A stretch of 64,000 nucleotides of DNA from Diphasiastrum complanatum. Lineage: Eukaryota > Streptophyta > Lycopodiopsida > Lycopodiales > Lycopodiaceae. A program made the translations under genes and the position numbers. Below are positions 12,101-25,427 of the stretch, in pieces. The stretch spans positions 29,720,414-29,784,413 of the forward strand of contig CM055095.1 of the NCBI GenBank assembly GCA_029204225.1, written 5' to 3'. Every line of letters starts with the position of its first letter. The first letter of the stretch is position 1. The notes beneath the pieces are model-generated. The model saw only the letters and a program-made list of their open reading frames with translations, made no database searches and had not been told where the DNA came from.

Positions 12101-12225
12101 GGTACAAAAACTAACATGTTAAAACTATCATGATGCCATTTTGTACAAGAGCACCAACTAATAAGGTAATCAAGTAATTTCAAACTTTGATTTTTTTTTT
12201 TAAATGTTCTTGGGGTAGGCAACTT
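9200..12225 (-). repeat. Right arm of 3-kb inverted repeat
   Basis: Reverse complement of 4261-7296, 3,026 bp. Inner end GGCATAATGC, outer end ...CTTGGGGTAGGCAACTT. The outer end abuts an LTR fragment; the bases TAAGTTG are shared by both arm ends and by the LTR/primer-site junction near 22191, so the exact border is ambiguous by about 7 bp. No flanking direct repeat is visible around the two outer ends. Confidence 0.95.
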
Positions 12226-12395
12226 AGAATTTGCTTCGAATAGGAACACAGATCTTGCTACACAGTAATACAGACAGAAAACACTCTCCACACCAAGCTC
12301 ACGTAGCAACTATATTTCTCAAAATGAAAATACATTATACATATAGTTCTTCACTCAGGCAACCCATGCATGGTCTAGGTTGCCGTTGATGGGAA
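12226..12395 (-). repeat. Copia C-family LTR fragment (3' 170 bp)
   Basis: Closely matches 22021-22195 in reverse complement, including GCATGGGTTGCCTGAGTGAA and GTGTTCCTATTCGAAGCAAATTC. It does not match the LTR at 16448-17175 that belongs to the neighbouring gag, so the gag-protease segment has been fused to the LTR of another family. Confidence 0.8.
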
Positions 12396-13406
12396 GCACT
12401 CTCCCTAGAATCTAGTTTGTACAACTTTCCAATTCTAGATCCTCTAGCAATAACTTCATTTTCTCTTGAGATTATACATTTGTCAACATGAAACCTGACA
12501 TCCAATCCACTATCAAACAACTGTCCTACACTAATGAGATTCTTGGTTAGTCTAGGTACATAAAGCACATCATGCAAACAAAAAGATTTTGATGATGATG
12601 CATGCAGTGGAATACTACCTATTCCTTCAATTCTACACTCTACATCATTAGCAGTATAGATTGATCTTTTTGCACCTAGATATGGCATGAGACTTCTGAA
12701 AGAGTTTCTAGAACTAGACATATGGGAACACGCCCCACTCTCTATCCACCAGATTTCTTCATTCTTGAAAGGAAAAGATGAAAAGCTAGACATCATTAAA
12801 GAATCATCTCTTTCACTCTCAACACCCTCACACTCTTCCTCATTAGTAAGATTAGCCTGCTTGGATTGGTTCTTCTTCTTGAAACAGTTTGATGCATAGT
12901 CGCCTTTCTTGCCACAAAAGAAACATTTGATCTTTGATAGCTTCTTCTTGCCACTGGATGTTGCAACTTGTGAGGGTTGATCCTCACTACCTTCTCTGGC
13001 TTTGTCCTTCTTGAAGTGCTGTTGACCTTTGCCCTTGCCTCTTGACTTGTCCTTGGTGAAGAGTGCTTTGTCATCTCCACCATCCTTCAATGAAAGTCTG
13101 TTGATCCTCAGCATCTTGTTCTCTTGCCTGCTTTCTTCAGCAAGGAGAACACCTTGAAGAGATACCAGTTAACTCTTGATGAAGATCCTTTACTCTCATT
13201 ACATAAGATGAAGCACTCTCATCTACTCTATGATAACTTAGAAAGATTCGATTTCTAAGTGTAAGCAATCTAGAAGTATTCTTAATTTCACAGATTGTTT
13301 TGAGAGTGTCCCAAGCCTCCTTGGCAGTGGTGCATGTACTGATCTCTCTTAACACTTCATTTGTGACATTCATTTTGATGAAATGAAAAGCAATTCTGGT
13401 TCTTTT
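12396..13406 (-). pseudogene. Copia B gag C-terminal part and protease
   Basis: Minus strand, from 13406: KRTRIAFHFIKMN opens the second half of gag, followed by the UBN2 body, a frame change near 13140, a basic region, a CCHC knuckle (CFFCGKKGDYASNC, about 12890-12930), the protease motif (WWIESGACSHMSSS, about 12710-12760) and the protease body to LYKLDSRESA at 12400. The frame then enters the LTR fragment. Integrase, RT and RNase H are absent. The N-terminal half of gag lies beyond the CACTA element at 15497-15702. Confidence 0.85.
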
Positions 13407-13439
13407 CACAACAACAAAATGCGCAATTTCCGACGGATT

Positions 13440-13700
13440 CAAAAAAATTTCATAATCCGTCGGAATCCGAAATAATAATAAATACGTCGGAATCCGACAA
13501 AAAAAAAAAAATGTTGCCGATTTTTTTTTTTTTTACAGACGTCGGATTCTGACAGCCAATAAAAATGTCAAAATCTGCCATCCCATTTCGGAGACTGCAA
13601 CTTTTTAAATGGATGACGTCATCTGTTCGTGCAAAAAAAAAAAAAGCACAAAGCGAACGTCGGATTCCGACGGATAATACAGATGTCAGAATCCGACGTC
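13440..13700. repeat. Left subterminal repeats of the CACTA element
   Basis: Five copies in both orientations of a motif around CGTCGGATTCCGACG, near 13457, 13484, 13540, 13660 and 13685, separated by A or T runs. Similar motifs mark the other end. Confidence 0.8.
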
Positions 13701-15064
13701 CGTGACCGAATTCTCAAAGCCGCGTCATTTTTCTAGGGTCTTCTTATTTTTTATTCTTGCAGGAGATTGTTGGAGATCGGCTTTTGGCGCTTCTTCTCAA
13801 CTCTATCAATTCCATTTGTCTCATTCCAAGTACGATTCTTTTGTTTTGTTATGTGCAACTAAGATTTCTTTCTTTGTAACTTTTTCTTGTACACTATCTT
13901 CCTTGTATTGTATATTTTGTGTAGTTAAACACAAATATGTGTCTTAATGATTTATGATCATGAGTGAATGAGAGAGGAAGAGAAGGATGTGTGTGAGAGA
14001 CATGAGAGAGCAAGAAAAATATAGATAGAAGAGTTTGATTTAATATTACGTTCTTTGTAAATTTTAGGATTTAGATTTAATGTTATGTTCTTTGTGAAAT
14101 AGTGTGAGACTGAGAGCTCTTGAGGTCTGAATGAAGATCATAACCAGCTCCACCATCAAAGATGTAGAGCTACCACTTTTTCTCACTGATTGATCCAGTA
14201 TGGCTATCTTGTTGCTACTCCCTATTGAGCCATAAAGGGTAATCCATCGTTGTCTGATACATGTAAAACAAGATATCAGCTAGAGAAAGCTAGTGAAGCT
14301 TTCTATTGAAAATCAGAACTCAAAATGAACTTTGAAGAGTGCCATTGACTCACTATCTCTGTTGGAAGCTTGAAATATCTTGGCTATGAGGTGCTTAATT
14401 ATCTTTGGTCTGTGAGTTAGAACCCATTTTTCCTTGCAAGATATTTGGAGAGCTGGCCTACCATTCTTGCTAGATGAGTGAGCCATCTAACCATTCAATC
14501 ACATTATAGCCGTTGAGGAATTGAACGTTGACTTCCAAAATATTGAAGGATTATTGCTGATTTCCAAAAGAGAGTTGAGAGATGTGATTATTAACATCAC
14601 TACCTCTATAATACACCTGACCATCGCTGCTACTACTTTGCAAGCCTTCACTATGCCTATAAGTATTAGATATGAAGGAAAGCCATCACTAAGCTAGTTG
14701 TCAGATCAGAGACTCAGCTAATTGAGCCTTTACGACCATGAAAAGAGAGCTTGCAACTGTTGTCTAAAGCTGATCTATCAACGACCATTGAGAACTCACT
14801 GATTTATTGTCAATGGGAGCCCTCGCTCATGGCTGTTCTAGTTGAGAGCAGTTATGTCCTAGAAAAGGACAGAAGAAAAGTGACAAACAAAGTAGAATCA
14901 ATTGAAGCATTCATGACTAGCACTTCTTCGCTTTTCGGCTACATGCATATGCACTCAGAAATAGGTATGGCTTTATCTATTTTCAGTTCGTTTCATCTAT
15001 GTCATTTTTTGTAATCATTTATTTTTCGTATGCACTTCAAATTCTTGTTTTCTTTTTGCCACGT

Positions 15065-15400
15065 CCGGCCACGTGGCAAAAAAAAAAAAGCGAGATTTTT
15101 TTTTCAAGTTTTTTTTTCCACGTGGACGTCAGATTACGACGGCCCCGCCACGTGAACGTCGGATTCCGACGGCCCCGCCACGTAAACGTCGGATTCCGAT
15201 GTCCACGTGGCAGAAAAAAAAAAGAGAATTTTTTTTTCCAAGTGGACGTCGGATTCTGACGTCCACGTGGCGGGGCCGTCGTAATTCGATGTCCACATGG
15301 CATGTTCTCCGGTTCGTTTTTACCGGCCGGTGGTCGATTTTTGGGCTTGGCGTCAAATTTCGACGGATTTTAAATGCGACGGATTCTGACGACCTTATAG
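15065..15400. repeat. Right subterminal repeats of the CACTA element
   Basis: Six or seven copies of ACGTCGGATTCCGACG-like units alternate with CCACGTGG and CCCCGCCACGTG stretches. The GC content is well above the surroundings, a strong compositional island. CACGTG is also the core of the plant G-box. Confidence 0.8.
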
Positions 15401-15496
15401 TGACGCATTTTTTGACGCCCGCGTCGATTCAAAACAAAACTAAAATGCAATTTCACGTCGGAAATCCTATCGAAAATCGCAACAATTCTTGTAGTG

Positions 15497-15702
15497 AATT
15501 TATTGCATGCTGCAGCTTCATTAGGTGCTGCAGGTTCTTCTTCAGATCCACTTACAATGTCCATTACATCATGTAGAATCAATAATGATTCCATTATAAT
15601 CTTCCACATTGCATAATTGGAAGATGTTAATCTCTCACTATGCTCCAAGAAATGTGAACCAGATGAAGACATATTCACTTTGACAAATTCTAGTAATGAC
15701 AA
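15497..15702 (-). pseudogene. Copia B gag N-terminal part
   Basis: Minus strand from ATG 15702: an N-terminus of about 25 residues then the copia Gag opening (SERLTSSNYAMWKIIMESLL) and an acidic stretch ending AACNKF at 15497, where the CACTA element begins. The related gag at 36076 reads VQKFKKRARMALHFIKMN, so KF and the KRTRIAFHFIKMN at 13406 join naturally. Confidence 0.85.
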
Positions 15703-16435
15703 AGATGGAGTTAAAAATGTTGCTTGCTATCTCAACCTAGGATCTAACACTTATAATATTGATCCAACCTATGAAATCTAGCAACAAAATGTGAGATCCA
15801 GCTCACAACTGAAAAAATCAATCTATCTTGAATTTGGATCTAGCTTCAATCATAGAAATGAAGCACATGCAAGTATGAAGTCTATCTCTCCCATGAGTTT
15901 CAAAGAGTTGATAAACTCTCTAGGGACTTACTTTCAACTCAAACACAATAATCTGTGTGAAATAAAAAGTCTAAGACCTCACAAAACTCACTTTTACCCA
16001 ATTCTACTGTATTGATAATGAAAATTAAAAAAATTGGTGAAAAGAACTAATGTGGGCTCACTTTGGCATATCACACGAGATGAGTACTCTCCCTATCTTT
16101 TTGATTGCCTAAAACTCTTCTAAAAACAAATCAAATTGATTTAGAAACTCGAGCAACACAATCTACTCTTCAATACCTATCCAACAAGCTATAGAACATC
16201 AAATTTGGATCATTCCTTGAGAAGTAGCACTCAAACAAAGAGGGCTGATTTCACACGTGTGAGATCTTTGTCTGTACAGGGCTCAGCTAGAGCAGATTAG
16301 GCTTGATATGATCCGCTTATGATCCACAGCTGGCTTGTTTGTCAGCGACTTTGGATTCCTCTTCCAAATCCGAGTTGCTGCAAGCAAAAGCACTTATGTT
16401 CTGATGTATACACCCTCACCTCTACAAAGCATGAA
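15703..16435 (-). other. Copia B leader, no gene seen
   Basis: Stretch of 733 bp between primer-binding site and gag start. Short open stretches here have no recognisable domain. Confidence 0.6.
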
Positions 16436-16447
16436 GCTTTGATACCA
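16436..16447 (-). other. Primer-binding site of copia B
   Basis: TGGTATCAAAGC on the minus strand, next to the LTR end ...CTTTACA. Confidence 0.8.
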
Positions 16448-17175
16448 TGTAAAGTTTTTAGCACATGTGAACTTCACAACACACCTTACAGGATCTTTAT
16501 GAGGTGTTGTGATTACACAAAATTGATCAATGAACAGATTACTTGAAAAATCTAAGGCAAGAGCACAATGACATACATCGGACTAAAAAAACTAACTTCT
16601 TACTATGAGAAATGGATATCAGAAATTATTCTAAGTGCTCAATATGGGAAAAACAGCCTGCTCTCGGGTAGAGAGAGAAAATCAAGTCATAAAACCTCGG
16701 GTAGAGAGAGAATGAGCCCAAACACCAAAACCTCAATATTCACAATATGGCAAAACATGCCAAAGTTTTCCTACATCAAAGAGGCTCGAATTCCTACAGT
16801 GGAGTTGCATGGAAACTTCACTTTACTTAGTTAACTCAACTACCAAGGATCGACATGTAAAACTGCATGCATGGATATTGCATGTATCGCATGTCAACTC
16901 TCAAAATTACCTAGACATGTGTAGATCATGAAAACTACTTTGCATGTTGCATGCACTGATTGCATGTTGCTTGCATGCACTTTGAATGACTTTGCATGTA
17001 ATCTAAACTTTTACATGACATCAAGATTGAATCTACCTAGCTCAAACTTGACCTATTCTAGAAGGTTATGTGCTCAATTCACAAGCCTTTATGTACAATA
17101 GAATATACAATGGAAATAAGATAGGCATGGCCCCAAAACTCGAGATAGGAAGATATAATTCTACTAATCTTCACA
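16448..17175 (-). repeat. 5' LTR of copia B
   Basis: Minus-strand ends TGTGAAG (17175) and CTTTACA (16448) form an imperfect inverted pair and lie between copia integrase DNA and a primer-binding site. Length 728 bp. It holds a cluster of ten or so GCATG/CATGCA motifs at 16865-17000, which resemble RY elements of seed promoters. Confidence 0.65.
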
Positions 17176-18500
17176 CTTGGTTTATAGGAGTTGTAGCTGT
17201 AGGCAGACTTGCGATCCTTTCTTCATCTGACTCGTCACTCAGCTGATGTGGATTTGAACATCTTCGTCTGAGTGTTCATGTTCTACTCCCTCTGTCATGG
17301 TTGGCAGGTCGTAGTACTGCTTTCCTAAGACTTCATAGCTGGCAAAATCATTGTCGACCATTGTTCTGGTCTCGTCGAACTTGACGTCTCTGACAGTCTT
17401 CACTAGATTCATTTCTAGCATGTAGATCTTGTAGTATGACGAATGATTGTCATACCCGACAAGATATCCTAATTCGACCTTCTCATCAAGCTTCTTTCGA
17501 AGCTTATTAGGAATATGTGCATAAGCTACACAGCTAAAAATCCGAATATGTGTCAGATTGGGCTTTCTACCCCACCATAGTTCGTGTGGTGTCATGTGAG
17601 GAACACCTGATTTGCCTGTCATGTTCTGGATGTAGGTAGCTGTAGCTACTGCTTCAGCCCATAGCACTCTTGGTGCTTTTGAGTAGGCCATCATGCACCT
17701 CATGACTTCCATGAGTGCCCTATTCTTTCTCTCAACCACACCGTTGTGTTGTGGTGTGTAGGATGCAGTCCTTTCTTCGATCATTGCAGAAGTCAGCAAA
17801 GCGGTTCGAGATGTATTCTCCACCACGATCAGTCCTAAGTCTGCTTGACTCTGCTTTCTGTGCATCTATCTGTCCAGTTCACGTATTCTGTGAACCTGTT
17901 GAGTGCATCTGATTTGTTGTGTATGAAGTAGACTCTGGCGAACTTGCTGTAATCGTCAATGAAGGTGATGTAGTGCTTCGAGCCTCCTACTGAGATCACA
18001 TCGAAAGGTCCATAGATGTCCGAATGTACCAGCTCTAGAATCTTTGTTGTTCTGTAGGAGTCTCTGGTGAATGGAGTTCGGGACATCTTCCCTTTCATGC
18101 ACGCATCACATGTTGTTGAATTGGTTGCATTTGTGATGCTTACCCCTATGATAGCTCCATGCTGGCTTTGCTTGATACAATGCCATTGAGTTCATGTGGC
18201 ATAGCCTCTTGTGCCATAGAACATCTACAGATTCATGAGCTTGATGTGCTTGATCTGTCGACAGGCGTACCCTCAAATGATATAGGTTGTCTTTTCATCT
18301 ACCTTGCATAATCAATGTACTGATGCTGGCATCAACGACGTTGCATGTTTTGTTTGAAAATGTCACACGCATCCCAACATCTTCTATTCTTGTCCACTTT
18401 CACCACTTTCCATTTTGAATGCAACCCACCACCACTTCATGTACCAAATATGTTGATCTTGTTGGGTGATCAAGTTTTCTATTGTGTACCTTAGCTACGT
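17176..18500 (-). pseudogene. Copia integrase fragment
   Basis: Minus strand. Pre-integrase zinc motif around 18090-18220 (LWHKRLCHMNS ... TCDACMKGKMSRTPF, partly frameshifted), then the integrase core: LELVHSDIYGPF with the first Asp, FIDDYSKFARVYF, a frameshift near 17850, then YTPQHNGVVERKN with the catalytic Glu, GLU-side helix and the post-core linker (DVKFDETRTM ... YEVLGKQYYDLP) to about 17190. It belongs to the same family as 52889-53400. No RT follows because copia B begins at 17175. Upstream (18240-18500) is degraded protease/pre-integrase linker. Confidence 0.85.
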
Positions 18501-19563
18501 TTCTTCGTTTTCCCAATGTGGCTCTGAAAACTCATGTTTTACTTTGATAACTTCACACTACAACTTAAGTACTCACTACTAGCCTACTAGTAAACTCACA
18601 TAAATTTGCTAGTTGAGAGCCACATATAATAAAAAATAATATATGTTCAAGCACGTGATTATCAAATCATGAGTTGTAATAGTTATGAAACAAGCAAAAC
18701 TTATAACAAAATTAGAATGCGTGCACGTGGATTCATCAGAAAACTCCTCTAATACCAAGAGTCATCACCGATAGGATCTTTCTTTCATAAACAAATCTAA
18801 CATAACAAAAAAATGGATTGTTGACTCACCACCCAACAATGTTATCCATCCAAACTCACCCACAATCTATGGCGATATCTACGATGTCCAAGTAGTTATC
18901 ATGATAAAGATTCAAAAGATGCTTGTGCCCTACATTACCAACATGCACTCCAATCTTGGGATATACACAAGTCTATTACTAGCCATGGCAAGCATATGAT
19001 AGTGTATATTCTGTATATGCCATCCACCATGACACTATAAGCCTCCTAGTAGATTGTATAGCTTCTAAGTAGGTACTATCCCATGCATGTGAACTAGAGA
19101 TATGTGACAAATTGTAGATATGGACAACAACACATGTTGCAATCATATCCATAGTAATGTGCTCTCCTATTTAATTTGGGAATCCTATTTATGGATTGCA
19201 AACTATCGTTATCATGCTCCAATGTTCATTTACATCCGTGATGAAAACAACTTTTCCATTTACTATTGGATAAATCATGCACTACGAGAACATTTTGACT
19301 ATCAATTTTCATTTCGACCTTAGTATTATTGAAAAACAATGAGTTAAAAGGGAAAACCAAATAATGTAAAAAAGATGACAAAAAATAACAAAACATACAA
19401 GTATTGCCAGTCTTATTCTCATGAACTATGACTTTTATCCCTCCAAAATACTCATTAACATGTCTAAACCCACAAGAGATGAAAAGCACTCATCAACCTT
19501 ACACAAAGGCATTTCTCATTTGATCAATTAAGATTAACATAGTTAAATATCAAATAGTACATA
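18501..19563. other. No recognisable feature
   Basis: AT-rich sequence with scattered short open stretches (for example 19120-19323 plus, 19226-19489 minus) and no domain, repeat or splice pattern I can support. Confidence 0.5.
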
Positions 19564-19828
19564 TTGGAATGACAATTCACACTCTAGAGAGAACCAACAA
19601 ACATTGCAAATAGCTCAACGATAAGGCATCCAGTCAGGTATAGAGAAGGTCCTGAGTTTATCCATGGGATCATAACATGATATTAAATCCAAGTTGTGAC
19701 AAGGGAGTACTAGGAGCCCAATCAAGTGTGGCTTGAGGGGGGAAGTTGGAATGATAGTCCACACTCTAGAGAGAACCAAGAAACATGGTGGATAGCTCAA
19801 TAGTAGAGCATCCCATCTAGTAGATCAA
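19564..19828 (+). mobile_element. tRNA-derived SINE-like tandem (about 1.5 copies of 182 bp)
   Basis: TAGCTCAACGATAAGGCATC (19611-19630) matches a polymerase III A box and GGTCCTGAGTTTATCC (19648-19663) a degenerate B box, 43 bp apart, as in a tRNA head. The text TTGGAATGA...CACACTCTAGAGAGAACCAA precedes the A box at 19564 and again at 19746, and a second A box (TAGCTCAATAGTAGAGCATC) starts at 19793, giving a 182-bp period. The second head lacks a B box. It is not a tRNA gene: the cloverleaf cannot be completed. Confidence 0.65.
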
Positions 19829-19935
19829 TAGCACACTTATGGTCAAAAGTCCAAGAACAAGACCAAGATCTTCTACAAATACTACAAAAAGATTGGGCAC
19901 AAAATCAAAGAATGCAGAAAGCTTCTCCAGAACAT
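19829..19935 (+). pseudogene. Gag zinc-knuckle fragment
   Basis: One frame reads a basic stretch followed by YKYYKKIGHKIKECRK, a copia-like CCHC knuckle with two cysteines replaced by tyrosine. No other gag parts adjoin it. Confidence 0.45.
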
Positions 19936-21040
19936 GTAAGATGCCCTCTTCCCTCAATGTCTATAACAGAGCTACATTGGCTATCCCTATCAACTATCTT
20001 GAGATTTTACTCCATTCCCTTTCTTGCAATAAGACTTTTGGTCACACTAGTGCTATTCAAATGTATTTTTCAAGCACTTTTGGGATTGCTAAGGAAATTG
20101 TGATGTAATGCCAACTTCAGTGGATGTAACAAGTGTGGAGGATTTCAACCTTGTATGTAAACAATGTGGCAACCCACGATGATGTATTCCTAGTGTGGAT
20201 CCTTGAGCCATGTTTTAGAGCAAAATGTAGTGGATCCCACATGCTATAATAGTAGGCCCAATCTTGTCTACAAAGGTTGTGATCAACCATTTATGTAGCC
20301 CACATTGTTGCCACCTAAAACACTACACATCCCACATTGAAGTATAGATCAAGCACTCTTTGAAGGTTTTTGGTTGCAATTGTAATGGAGTTCGTGAATA
20401 TCTCTCTAAAAGTCTACTACCAAGGTCCATGAAGAGGAGGGGAGAGACAACCTCGTGCTCAAGGGAGACTCCTTTGTGGTGGGATCTTTCCCTTGGGAAA
20501 AGTTTGCTTGACTTTTTCAATAGTAGACTTGAAGCTTAGTGAAACTGCTTTAAGAATGATTGATGATCCCAAAAGCTTCAAAAGTTGCAATATGAATAAG
20601 TGAAGCTCTGATTGTGAAGGTGTGCAATTGTTAAGTAAAAAGTGGGTCCAAAAGTTTCTAGGCTTTTAAATATGTTTGCAAAGATGCAAGCTGCAAAACT
20701 TAATATGTAGTTGAAGGTGTCTTTAAATACGCTTTGTGCGACTAAACTTAAACTTTTGAAATTTTACAGTGTTCTTTCATGAACTATGAAAATGTGAGAT
20801 ATGTCAAACTGAAATATGGGTCATAATAAGTTTTATGTTGTTTTTGTGCTTCATTTAAAACTTCAAACTTTAGGCTCTTACAACTACTACAATGAATGCC
20901 AAAGAATGTTGTCCAGGTTTTGGTTTGACCAAGTGCATTATTTTGTAGCAAACAATCAATCAATAGTTCTTTTAAAAAAAATGAAGAGTTGCTCTTCTAT
21001 AGATATGAAGATTAACCTTAATGTATGATGATATTGCTTC
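19936..21040. other. No recognisable feature
   Basis: No gene, repeat or LTR border is supported. The best open stretch (20816-21028 plus) is 70 codons with no known motif. Confidence 0.5.
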
Positions 21041-21935
<895 letters not shown>

Positions 21936-22195
21936 AGAATCACTGTACTACTGTACTGTGGGTCCTATAAGTTGATAAGGGTCAGTTGGCCTCACCACGA
22001 GGCAAGTCGACGAGACACGCATCCCGCCAACGGCAACCTGGATAATGCATGGGTTGCCTGAGTGAACAACTATATGTACAGTGTAATTTCATTTTTGAGA
22101 AATACAGTTGCTATGTGAGCTTGCTGTGGAGAGTGTTTTCTGTCTGTGTTACTGTGTAGCATGATCTGTGTTCCTGTTCGAAGCAAATTCTAAGT
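21936..22195 (+). repeat. 5' LTR of copia C
   Basis: Lies between a truncated gag and a primer-binding site and is matched by 12226-12395. The left end is uncertain (somewhere between 21925 and 21955). Confidence 0.65.
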
Positions 22196-22208
22196 TGGTA
22201 TCAGAGCC
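22196..22208 (+). other. Primer-binding site of copia C
   Basis: TGGTATCAGAGCC after ...CAAATTCTAAGT. Confidence 0.85.
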
Positions 22209-23626
<1,418 letters not shown>

Positions 23627-23791
23627 ATGGGAGAGTCCATTTTGAGTGAAAGTAGCAAATTGGACGGGATTTCCAACTATGCAGTGTGGAAATTCAAAAT
23701 GAAAAACATACTGATGGAAAAAGACGTGGGAAGTCATCACAGGTGATGAGAGAAGACCGCCAAATGAAGTAGACATCAAAGTGTTCGACAT
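23627..23791 (+). pseudogene. Copia C gag N-terminus
   Basis: ATG at 23627 opens MGESILSESSKLDGISNYAV, continuing WKFKMKNILMEKDV, the standard copia Gag start. A one-base slip after the DV (near 23728) and then a stop at 23792 end it; nothing gag-like follows. Confidence 0.8.
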
Positions 23792-25427
23792 GTGAAGATT
23801 CGCCGCCTTTCGGTCTTTGTGTCTTCTTCGTCTTTCGTCATCGCCATTGAGCTTTTCTGGATCCATGAACATTTCTTCTTCGTGTTCGGGCATCCTTCAG
23901 TCAACGAACATTTGACCGACATCTTCGAGTCTTTACTCCTTGAAGCTTTGGTCTTCGCGTCTGGGCAGCTCCCTTGCGTTTCTGCGGACTTGAGCTCTAA
24001 AGCTAGCAAAGCTTTGTGTCTTGAAAAAAATTGTTTCTTTAGTTCTCCAAACTTTGGTCTAATTGCAAACAGCAGTAGATCGCTGATCTACAGGGTATTG
24101 GCTTGCATTTTTTAGTTGATTCCATTCAAACATGAATTGCTGCATTCTAATGGAAATGTGCCCTCCAAAAACTAAAATATTGACAACAATAGATCGCTGG
24201 TTTTGAAGTGTGGTTTTACAAACATTGTGTGTGCTGCCTTGCATACACTCTATGGGCACCCAAATCCTGGTTCTTTGCAGTACATTTTCACTGCTTCTAC
24301 ACAAGCACAGTATAAGGCTCTTTCCTTGCCTAATAAGGGATTGCAAAATGACTCTTTCGAAAAGATGAGTTCATGCTTCAAACTACTCTCATTTTAAATT
24401 GTGCTTGTCCTCAAGTATAGGAGTTCCAAGCAGTATGGCAAGTAAACTACTAAATGTGATCAATAACTACGAATTCTTTCACTCGTAACCGATAAAGGAA
24501 GCCTTTGACATAAAAGTATGTCTTCTAGTTATCATATGCTAGAAATCGACAGTTTTCCATTCAATGCTTTACGATTTAATGTAGTATGGGATCAACTTGA
24601 TATCATTGCTCTTCAATCACAATGCTAGTAGGGTTTTTGGCTCATCAAAGTGAAAAAGGCGAACATGACTACCTCTCAGGAATAGTCTACTACACACATT
24701 CATGTATTACTTTGTACAAACGTCAATTACATAATTCTGGAAGTGCATGGAAATATATGTATGGAGAGATGATCTAAGTAAACACGACGCCAAGTTCTTA
24801 CAATGGTAATATCATGTTTGAGCTTCCTCCTTTTGAATAGTCAAGTATGGAAGATATTAGACATTGAATGGATTTTCACAATTGGTTCAACTGACAACAA
24901 TTCAAAATATTTCTAGGTGTCTACTGTGGTGGAAAATTTGGGCATGCCAATGTGGGTTGCTCTTATAGAAAAGAGTTCAAGTGGATCAACAATATATTGT
25001 CCACTAGTAGTATAATTTCGTCATTGGTATCAATGCATGTGAAAGCAAAAGTCTTAAATGCAAATTGTTCTTGTGTACTAGCTAGACTATGTGAAATCTA
25101 AATACATAATATTATCTCTCATGATATTTGATTTACAAGGCACACCATTCACCATTTTTATGCATTCTAAAGCAAAAGAAATGAATGTGTCATAAAGATG
25201 AAAAGATAAAAAGGGACTTTTTTTTATGCTAATTTGATCAATGGTACTTACTACAATAGAAGTTGAAGGTTTTTTTTTCTATAAAAAAACATTTTTTGAG
25301 AGCAATGTTTTCATTGGGTCTTCTTCCATATAGCAGTTGCCAAGTCTCAGCCTACCAAGTCTGATGTCTATGTCTGATGTCTATTATTATACGAGTATTG
25401 ATAGCATGACCAGTCTTCAAAGAAATC
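23792..25427. other. No recognisable gene
   Basis: 23792-24010 is rich in CTTCG/GTCTTCG and its minus strand is open and very hydrophilic (77 codons), but unrecognised. The remainder is AT-rich. Two copies of a phrase GTAGATCGCTG/ATAGATCGCTG lie at 24075 and 24190. Confidence 0.45.

Larger units (their letters stand above)
13407..15496. mobile_element. Non-autonomous CACTA (En/Spm) transposon in copia gag
   Basis: Right end in reverse complement is CACTACAAGAATTGTTGCGA, the classic CACTA terminus; the left end CACAACAACAAAATGCGC is a mutated partner. About a dozen subterminal copies of the near-palindrome GTCGGATTCCGAC lie within 90-290 bp of the left end (13450-13700) and within 430 bp of the right end (15070-15400), as CACTA transposase binding sites do. 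The interior (13720-15060) has no transposase; it holds ordinary AT-rich sequence with an 81-codon and an 87-codon open stretch of no known family. The copia gag reads in frame across the insertion. The 3-bp target duplication is not clear (AAT and TTT on the plus strand). Confidence 0.85.

Noticed and set aside
15037-15576. Arg-rich ORFs (RRPRHVNVGF-type repeats)
   Set aside because: Translations of the CACTA subterminal repeats.
19611-19663. Functional tRNA gene
   Set aside because: A and B boxes are recognisable, but the B box is damaged and acceptor and anticodon stems cannot be formed.
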